Assembly (NCBI GenBank): GCA_029448655.1
Contig: JACCLO010000006.1
Coordinates: 1,364,001 to 1,428,000 of the forward strand
Source of the DNA: Wolfiporia cocos
Lineage: Eukaryota; Basidiomycota; Agaricomycetes; Polyporales; Phaeolaceae
DNA: 64,000 nt
Direction of reading: 5' to 3'
Shown here: positions 57,034 to 64,000 of the stretch, piece after piece
Layout: the number at the start of each line of letters is the position of its first letter
Position numbering within the stretch: the first letter of the stretch is position 1
Made by a program: the position numbers and the translations under genes
Notes under the pieces: model-generated
Seen by the model: only the letters and a program-made list of their open reading frames with translations
Told to the model about the DNA's origin: nothing
Database searches by the model: none

Positions 57034-57198
57034 ATGTCTTCGGGTGAGCTCGAATTTGTGAACCTCGTGAACGGCGATCCTAGACAGCAAGCTTGGGTCG
57101 ATCGGAAGTTCAGAGACTTCGTGGATCCCGGTCCGAGTACGAGGTCGGACAGTGCCATGGAGATGGATAAAGCTCTATCTGAGATTAATTGTCCCTAG
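57034..57198 (+). CDS. 54-residue unknown protein, right-arm copy
   Basis: Same frame as 54012-54176, about 200 bases downstream of the Cys-peptide gene on the same strand. It could be a separate small gene or an unspliced 3' exon of unknown origin. Confidence 0.35.
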   Translation: MSSGELEFVNLVNGDPRQQAWVDRKFRDFVDPGPSTRSDSAMEMDKALSEINCP

Positions 57199-57542
57199 AG
57201 CGAGACTGGATATCCGTCTGAGCAGCTCGCCTGATCTGGCGGTGCATGTCTCGCGTATCAGCAATATGGGATTAAACGTGTTCCGATGAATTCTTGTAAG
57301 CCATAGCGCGAGCGTAGTACAGCATACAGCAGCAGCAACCCGACCAGGCCAGATATGAATTTGACGCATTAATGGCGCTGAATATTTTATACATGGCTGA
57401 TGTTCATCTGCGTATTGCGGTTCACGCTCGAGTGATCGCGTCGCAACCCGTGGGATATTGTCAGCTGCTTGACATCGCTGGTTATACTGTGTCTGGTATA
57501 CATGCTCAGATTCCAGCTCCAGCCGGCAGTCAGAGCGTACGA

Positions 57543-57550
57543 CGGAGGCA
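57543..57550. other. empty KDZ insertion site
   Basis: CGGAGGCA (complement TGCCTCCG) occurs once, directly joining the sequences that flank the KDZ element on its two sides in the other arm. Confidence 0.93.
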
Positions 57551-58199
57551 AGCTAGAACATCGAGATAGAACGCGTCAGGTCACGGCAATCACAGATACG
57601 TGACCGTCGCGTTATGGGTCACAGCCTTGTGCTACGCGCGACGCGTTGAGCGCTAGTCTCTTAACCGTTTCTCCTTGCGACTGTCTACAAGAGATCCCCA
57701 TCGATCGCGTCCATGGGCTCCCATGAACTTCGTATGTCTTTATGAGGAGCTCTTGAGTATCTTGTATGATAAACTTGAGCCTGTCAATAAACTGTGAGCT
57801 CGCGCCAATGGTGACGCCACACCGAGTGGCGGCGGATATCCAGGACCGACACGAGGCAAATACGTCTCATCTTGCCCTCCCTCCTGATCCGCCGCAGCTA
57901 CGGATGTTACGAACATCCTCGCTTGCGACACACTCACATGCCTCATCGTGGAAGAATCAGACAATGGGACAATAGGAGTTGTCAGATGCGGTGTGTGGTA
58001 CGCCCACAAACGATGGTGCTAGAGACTGTGACCGATAAGAGATCAAGCGAGACTCCGACGTGGCCGATGGGTATATAAGCCTGCCTCTGTAGGGAGATCG
58101 TCCTCAGCACCCAACCGGTAGGTCCTTCTCCCCTCGATGCCTCTGTCGCCCTGCCGCTGACGGTCGTCTGTCGTATCCCCTGCGCTCGTCCGCTCTGTT

Positions 58200-59730
58200 C
58201 CGCATGCTTCACGTTCGGATGTTGTGGCCACAGATGTCATCTCAGATGGTGGGCATGTCTTGCACTTAGTTCAGGTTTAGTGAGTCCCATACTGACCATG
58301 GCGTATGATTTTGACTGACGGCACACGTCGACATAGCGGCCATCGCCGCGATGGATCATTCTATTCAAACGTAGAATGAGAGATCATCGGGCATGGGAGA
58401 CGATACAAACCTCGAAGAGGCGAAGACGACATCTGTCCTTCGGGTGAGCACGCCCTTTTATGATGCATTTACAATCCTTATCTGGCCTAACCGACGACTA
58501 GGTTGCGGCCCACAATAGGTTCACGGTTCACCGTACTCCAGGTATGTCGTATTGAGTGCACGCCAACCAACTTCGCTGACGGGCCACAGCGAGCAGGCAC
58601 TCGTGGAGCCGAGCTACCCGGGCTCGTCGCCGCCGTACCTGCTTGCAAGTGCAGTATATTCGGCTGGAACATGACAGCCCAGATGGGTGAGTGCGCGACG
58701 GGGCATCCTAGCTTGCGATGGATGCTCCGTCGGACGGTGACGTGGCTCTACGCGTCCGGGCCCCGGTGTGAAGATGAGTCGTCATAAATCATAGGATGAG
58801 ATGGAACTGCCACCCTCCACTACCGTTCCCGCCCATGAGGCGGATATCATCCCAATGGGCGTTGCCACATACAGGGCCGAACATGACATACCTTACTAGG
58901 AAATGGGATAGCAAGCTGATCCTGACCACCGAGTACGTACGTCTCCAATCGTGTCTCCTCAGCACTGACTTGGCCATCGTCGATTTTAGTTGTGGCTCCG
59001 AAGATGCCCGCGGTTCACCGTACTCCAGGTATGTCCATTCGGGTTCACGCCGCCAGACCCCCCTGATTTGACGTGCGACAGCGAGAAGGCACTCGTGGAG
59101 CCGAGCTACCCGGGCTTGTCGCCGCCGTACCTGCTTTCAAGTGCAGGGTATTCGGCTGGAACATGACGGCCCAGATGGGTGAGCGCGCGACGGGGCATCC
59201 TAATTTGTGATAGATGCTCCGTCGGACGGTGACATGGTTCTACGCACTCGAGCCCCAGTGAGGCTGAGCCGTCGTAGGCCATGGAATGCCCAGGACGCCC
59301 AACTCCTCCAGCGATTGTACGTGCATTACGGCGGCTTTGTGAGTGTTCTGCCGTCTCGTGTCTCGTCAGATCCCTGCGGAAGACTGACGTCGCGCGTCTG
59401 ATGCAGTTGTCCATCTTCAGGGAATAGACACTGTGCAGAGTCAAGGCTGCTTGGCTGGACGGCGCAAGGGTCCGTGAACGTGTCGACGAGCCATCGGTGC
59501 TGGAAGACTGGGCGCCGGTGGTAAGCAATTCGTCATTCGTTCCCGGGTTCTTGCGTCCGCCTGGCCACACTGAATGCTGGAGAGTGTGGCCAGGTGACCC
59601 CGAGGTAAGGGCCAGATTTTACGGTCCTGGCGCAGGCCTTTGCGTGGCCCTCGGGATAAGTACCTGTCCGTGCGCTGGCCGATTCAGTGGCTGCGCGCAG
59701 ACAGGGAAACTAACATGCGCCAAAGTGTGA
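58200..59730 (+). pseudogene. unknown multi-exon gene family, right-arm copy
   Basis: Plus-strand relatives of all exons of the 30990-31976 copy are present, some twice (58575-58700 and 59080-59200 both match GLVAAVPA...FGWNMTAQM). The start ATG of the left copy is GTG here. A TAG interrupts LSIFRE-stop-TLCRVKAAWL near 59427. The last exon, 59497-59730, stays open: VLEDWAPVVSNSSFVPGFLR, GHTECW, ALGISTCPCAGRFSGCAQTG, KLTCAKV-stop. Preservation of that Cys-containing exon in several diverged copies suggests past selection. Family not recognised. Confidence 0.5.
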
Positions 59731-59828
59731 GTCGACGACAGGCCACTGGTCCAGCTAGCGTTTCAGAGTACCCGTTTTGCACATGTAGATATATATTTAT
59801 TGCTCTGCCTGTGTGAATAAACTGTCCC

Positions 59829-60030
59829 CCGCATCTCCGTTGATCAGAATGCGGTCGGTTTTGCGGCCTTGGCTTAGACTCTATTGTGTTTAAATCGATT
59901 ACTGCGCGCTAGCTATTTCTGTCGGTTGTAACATCAACAGCTACTTGTATGTTAGCATCGATGCATTGCGTCCGCTTTAAAATCAGACAGATATCGCACT
60001 GAATGTGTCAACAGCACTGCCGATCAACGC
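59829..60030 (+). pseudogene. copied 3' end of aspartic protease gene
   Basis: From CCGCATCTCCGTTGATC the sequence follows 30677-30880, including the last codons of the protease (SVDQNAVGFAALA then TAG at 59875-59877) and its 3' flank. The rest of the protease gene is absent. It is followed, as at 30.9 kb, by a minus-strand copy of the unknown gene family. Confidence 0.85.
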
Positions 60031-60059
60031 GGAGACGGTGAATGCACACAGACAGAGCA

Positions 60060-60560
60060 ACGACTAGATGTAAGCGCAGAACGGTTACCACAAGAGCTCG
60101 AGGCGCCAGAATCGCACATCTAGGGCTCGCGCCCCATCATACATAGGCGCACGTTAGTTTCCCCGTCCCCGCGCGCAGCCATGAATCTGCCAGCGCACGG
60201 ACAGGTACTTATCAGGAGGGCCACGTAAAGGCCTGTGCCAGGACCGTATAATCTGGCCCTTACCTCGGGGCCATCTGGCCACCCTGTCCAGCGTTCAGAG
60301 TGGCCAGGCGGACGCAAGAGCCTGGTAACGAGTGACGGATTGCTTAACCCCCCGCGCCCAATCTTCCAGCACTGATGGCTCGTCGACAAGTTAACGGACC
60401 CTTACGCCGGTGGACATCTTGATCATCCCATGGTCTGCGATGGCTCATCTTCACTGGGGCTTGAGCGTGCAGGACCATGTCGCCGTCCGACGGAGCATCC
60501 ATCTGTTGAAGTTCATGTCGCGCCAGGCAACGGCTGCGCCTCACTGCCCACTAAGGACCC
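60060..60560 (-). pseudogene. unknown gene family, 3' fragment, copy 4
   Basis: Minus-strand match to the 3' half of the family: QQMDAPSDGDMVLHAQAPVK then RPWDDQD, a gap, and the GHSERW, ALLISTCPCAGRF end with frameshifts. Upstream exons are missing. Confidence 0.55.
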
Positions 60561-60629
60561 CGCTACGGTGTAGTAGATTCGTTGACAAACGCGCGCTTGT
60601 ACGTACACACAGGCTCTCGACTATATACC

Positions 60630-60780
60630 AACTAGTGTTGTGAGGTCCTGTCCTAGGGACCGCTGAGGACCAAGGACAGGACAGGGACCAGGACTGGATA
60701 GGACCGATTAACGGCCCGGTTCAGTCCCGGTCCTGTGGTCCTGGTCCTTGGTCCCTGCACTGTCTTGACGGGATATTTGC
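60630..60780. repeat. GGTCC/GGACC-rich repeat, MITE-like
   Basis: Many inverted GGTCCTG and CAGGACC motifs around a centre near 60710 (for example GGACCAAGGACAGGACAGGG against GGTCCTGGTCCTTGGTCCCT). Such dense complementary motifs are typical of hAT-like non-autonomous elements. Exact ends not determined. Confidence 0.45.
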
Positions 60781-60953
60781 GATGAAACGGTATTTGCAGG
60801 GTGCGTGGTCGGGCACTGCCACAAATTCGAATTCCGGGCGACATTGCGGAAGAGATACCTTCGAGAATATGGCGAGCTGTAGACGTGGTTAATCAGGATC
60901 AGACTACATAGTGCAATGGTATAAGAGAAGTGTATACATGGACATGTAAAGTG

Positions 60954-62527
60954 CTAAATTACAGTATTACCGTGTCCTTCGACCAATCGATTTCTGTCCA
61001 AGGTCTCAGTCGTGTAAATGGTCCTGCGTTCATGATGCGCGCCCTGCAACAGTGAAATCAGAATGGCATGGTCTTTACTGAAGAATGCTGAAGTCACGGG
61101 CAGTCAAACGTACTGGAGTATGCCTCGGCCACGCAACTTTAGATACCAGAGTGATGTTAATTCGTTCCAGAGAGGCATAAACCGATCTTTCCACATGCCA
61201 AAGCCATACGAGCCATCGTATATAAAATTGAAATAGACGTGTTCAAGCCGGGTGAACCATGGGCGGGATAGTATACCATCGATTAGGCAGCAGTCCTTGA
61301 GAACGTTGGAAAGCTGATCATCGTCTCTAGGAGTCTCGAATCTGTCGAACTCTATTGAGACTTCCCGGATGGCACGGGACGCAATGTGAGACAGGAATCG
61401 CGGGACCCATAAGTGGTGGTATTCTCGAAGAGGAGGAAATGGTAGATACACCCATAATCTCGAGATTTGTGTTGTTTGATAGGTTCAGAGTTCTGTCTGT
61501 GTGACATAAAGTGTGTTATGCACCAGTATTGAATAATACTGGACTACATACCGACTAGTTCCGAAGGCCTAGTAACCCTGGATGGCCTGGCGGCTCCCAA
61601 AAAACCGAAGTCCATCAGTGCTGTTGGGAAATAATCATCAAGGGGTAACATTATTGTAAGGGAGAGGAGCGCTGGGCCTGCGGACCGCAAAAGCTGCTGA
61701 ATAATTGAGCTCTCGATGCATTTGAGTAGTATTATTTCTAAAATGAGATGTCGGCAGGATGTCGGCAGTGCTGCAGATAATGCTTGATAGAAAACCTCTG
61801 CACCACCAATCTCGACCCCCCAACCCCTCCCGAACACTTGAATCTGGCTCAGATTCGGATTGACCAGTCGCTTCGAGACCCGTCTCGGTAGCCTCGCATC
61901 AGCAAATCTCACCGCATTGTTCACCTCTGTCGATAGGTTTTGAAGACCTCTCAGCGCACAGATGAGGCGACAAAAGATCCTGACAGATGGGAAATTGACA
62001 CCAACAAGGGTTAGGCGAGTCACAGATGCAAAGGCCATTAGGTGAATGAAAACTGTATGCGGCATAGATCTGGGCCAGTCTAGTTCCTTGATGGTGAGCT
62101 CCTCAAGACGCGGAAGAAGGCCGGCAAGCATTGTGGCAAATGCTCCCATATGCGCCACCTCCGGCTTGCGACCGACTGTCACGGTTGATTGCTCTTTAGA
62201 AGGTCCACTTTCGCCTAGAATGGTCACTTCCGTGAATTTGATTCTATATCTTGGCACCTCACGAGTCCATAATGCAAGCTGACGGACATCATATATGTCG
62301 TACAGCCAGTCAGAACACAGTCGATTCAGATGAAAGCGGCTCCTCGTCTGCCATATTTTACAGACCAGCTCGCATGATCGTAAGGCCCAAGGTTCGTTCC
62401 ATAGGAGGTCGAGGATCCGCTCCCACATTTCGGGAAGCGTCCGTGACCACGGGGGCTCGAGGAGGGTCTGAGGCTCGGACCGCAGGCCAGTTGAATCATT
62501 GGTGGCGATAACTCCTGCATCCGACAT
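60954..62527 (-). pseudogene. F-box/LRR-like protein gene, probably broken
   Basis: First exon 62527-61552 (325 codons) begins MSDAGVIATNDSTGL and has an F-box-like segment LPEMWERILDLLWNEPWALR, SCELVCKIW, then leucine-rich pieces (LLPRLEELTIKELDWPRSMP, VTRLTLVGVNFPSVRIF). After a good GTATGT donor the continuation (YLPFPPLREYHHLWVPRFLS to LTSLWYLKLRGRGILQY) lies in a frame that meets a TGA just after the likely acceptors near 61496. A last exon from 61043 could read GAHHERRTIYTTETLDRNRL to TAG 60956-60954. F-box proteins select targets for ubiquitination. Either a frameshift near 61480 or splicing I have not found. Confidence 0.5.
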
Positions 62528-62670
62528 TGTATTTTGCGGGAACAGCTTTGAACTCTATTAAACCAGCGTGCTCCGACCGTCGTCTAAGCGAGGTGCTCAC
62601 CAACGGCTGGTTGTATGCGTATGAATGGCGTACGCTAGACGTCGTTGCAGAAATGGCACTGTCGTGGAGG

Positions 62671-63661
62671 CCTATGGTGCCGGCGCCCTAGTCACTGCTA
62701 CTTTTGTACAAGTCTTACTGCTCGCTCATGGCGCCTAGAGATAATCGGTCTAGCCAAAATGCTCTAATTGAAGGTAGGAACAAAATGGCTAGGCGGATTT
62801 GTCTGAAAATCAAAGTTGAGAAATTTCTATGTCCGGATTTGGCCAGTGGTGGGAAAGTAATACCGTATATGGAAGGTAATGATAATTATACTCGTCTGAC
62901 TACTCCAAATATGGTATATAGTCAAGCTGACGGGCAGTGAGACTTGTACCGACAAGCTCACATCAACATCCTCATCAATGCTAATGCATTTGGCTTGTAA
63001 TGTTGGAAGTATATTATCATACTAAACGCAAAGGGATTTTGTGACAGCACTCTAGAAAAATGTGATGAAACTGTTCAGCTCAGTGATATCTGGGCAAAAT
63101 ATACATGTGGCCTGCATCCTCAATGACCCTGAACAGGAGGTTTCTGTTCTTTGAATCTGGCTGATTTTCAAGTACGCATTCAACAGGTGCAGCAACCGGT
63201 TGCATCCGGGTCACATTCCCCACGATTTGGCATTTGCAGCTCATCAACCCAAATATTTGGCTTGGCGAGAAATTGTTGTATTCCTCTGGGAAGTTTGATA
63301 TAATTGAGCAGGAGATTCGTCAGTTGAACAGCCTTCTTGTTTACAAATCCTTTGCTGTGATGCATGCAATTGCCACTTCCCAGCACTGAGCAGCGTTGGC
63401 TTTGCATGCTTTCTGTGTCTTATTCAAGCATAGGATGTAGTGAACTGGTAGATACATTAATATTGTGCCTGCCCTGTATCTACATCACTACGAGCATTCA
63501 AATTTCGCATCTCCGGGCTGTGCCATACCCAAAGTGTTCGGTATCAGGGCACAGAAAGTACAGGCACCTATATAAACCTTGCTTTAGGGTTAACACGAAG
63601 TTGACCCAAGGATTTGGCCACTGTACAAAAGTAGCGGTGACTAGGGCGCCGGCACCATAGG
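62671..63661 (-). mobile_element. decayed DDE transposon with 40 bp inverted ends
   Basis: CCTATGGTGCCGGCGCCCTA at 62671 (continuing GTCACTGCTACTTTTGTACA) is mirrored at 63622-63661 with one mismatch. The 991 bp unit contains a minus-strand transposase remnant. No clear target duplication was found. Confidence 0.75.
62940..63430 (-). pseudogene. DDE superfamily endonuclease (transposase) remnant
   Basis: Minus strand: MHHSKGFVNKKAVQLTNLLL, NYIKLPRGIQQFLAKPNIWV, DELQMPN then GCCTC, and, after frameshifts, LENQPDSKNRNLLFRVIEDA, GHM and ELN...FITFF with a stop in place of the following Trp. These are the conserved C-terminal segments of a basidiomycete DDE transposase family in which SKGWVNKKA, GIQQFLA, WVDELQ, CCTC and ELNxIExFW recur. 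No N-terminal half remains. Confidence 0.75.
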
Positions 63662-64000
63662 CTGGGCCAAGCCATGAGCCGTCAGTGAGGGCCCGGCCTG
63701 AGGCTTTGGAAAGCCGTGGGCTGTCCAAAGCCAGGCCAAAGCCGGGGCTTTTGGGCCGGGCCAGGCCCTGCACATCACTACCGGTGAATGCTTTGGGCAG
63801 CGTTGAAAAGTAGGTCAAAGGCGAAGGTGGCAGGGGTTATGTCGGCAGGGGCCCTCTGGGTGCCTGTGACGGTGCATTGGTTGTTCATGGTGAGGTAGTC
63901 GGTGCGTAAGGGGTGTTGTGTAGGGGGACGGTGCGTGAGCGCCTAAGGCGATGGTGGTAGTAAGAGAGAAAGGAGGGCTGTTGGCACGAGCGCTGCCAGA
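63662..64000. repeat. GGCC-rich repeat and window end
   Basis: 63662-63777 is packed with complementary GGCC/GGGCC and AAAGCC/GGCTTT motifs, like the subterminal DNA of hAT-type MITEs. Beyond it a minus-strand frame reads MNNQCTVTGTQRAPADITPA, TFAFDLLFNAAQSIHR and stops at 63780-63778; it may be the 3' end of a gene entering from beyond the window, but there is too little to say. Confidence 0.35.

Larger units (their letters stand above)
56385..57542. repeat. inner right arm of palindromic duplication
   Basis: Reverse complement of 53668-54825 with very few differences. Confidence 0.92.
57543..59828. repeat. outer right arm of inverted segmental duplication
   Basis: Reverse complement of roughly 30890-32589, clearly diverged with indels, in contrast to the near-identity of the inner arms. 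It contains a TATATAAG promoter at 58072-58079 and a degraded copy of the unknown gene family. Confidence 0.8.

Overview
The window looks like nuclear DNA of an agaricomycete (basidiomycete) fungus. Host genes carry many 45-65 bp GT-AG introns. There is a secreted A1 aspartic protease, a fungal berberine-bridge-type FAD oxidase, a KDZ transposase of the mushroom type, and dense nested transposons. All calls are by eye; no search was run.

Layout. 1-7.1 kb is AT-rich transposon debris with no gene I can support. 7.1-10 kb holds a cytochrome P450 remnant, a Tc1-type transposon with a one-base frameshift, and a 268 bp MITE. 10.5-12.6 kb is a six-exon FAD-linked oxidase, with a scrap of a paralogue's 3' end at 13.7 kb. 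15.4-19.8 kb is a five-exon gene fusing a hydrophobic N-terminal half to a coiled-coil C-terminal half with four 56-residue repeats. 21.1-25.2 kb is a divergent pair of paralogous single-pass membrane SH3 proteins. 25.9-28.4 kb holds a divergent pair: a coiled-coil protein and the WD40 protein ASA1 (ASTRA complex). 29.2-30.7 kb is the aspartic protease.

From 30.7 to 60.6 kb the window is an inverted segmental duplication invaded by mobile DNA. One arm is split by a KDZ-superfamily DNA transposon (32590-53659) with terminal inverted repeats over 1.1 kb and an 8-bp target duplication (TGCCTCCG). The other arm keeps the uninterrupted insertion site at 57543-57550, which fixes both ends of the element. 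The KDZ element carries three minus-strand genes: the transposase (one A-run frameshift), an intact protein with RNase H1 N-terminal (viroplasmin-like) domains, and an HMG-box-like protein with two in-frame TGA codons. A 9987 bp Ty3/gypsy chromovirus with same-looking 699 bp LTRs, a 5-bp target duplication, a Tf1-like self-priming site and a C-terminal dUTPase domain is inserted in its left terminal repeat. The near-identical palindrome arms next to the KDZ element, and the loop between them, hold three copies of a two-exon gene for a 31-residue four-cysteine peptide. Outer parts of the duplication hold copies of an unidentified multi-exon gene family and a copied 3' end of the protease.

61-62.5 kb is an F-box/LRR-like gene, probably damaged. 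62.7-63.7 kb is a decayed DDE transposon with 40 bp inverted ends, and the window ends in GGCC-rich repeat DNA.

Most striking points: the precise filled/empty site pair; a 75 bp spliced-together fragment of the KDZ transposase coding sequence inside the element's own subterminal repeats; a perfect 74 bp hairpin next to the viroplasmin-domain gene; and the triplicated micro-gene.
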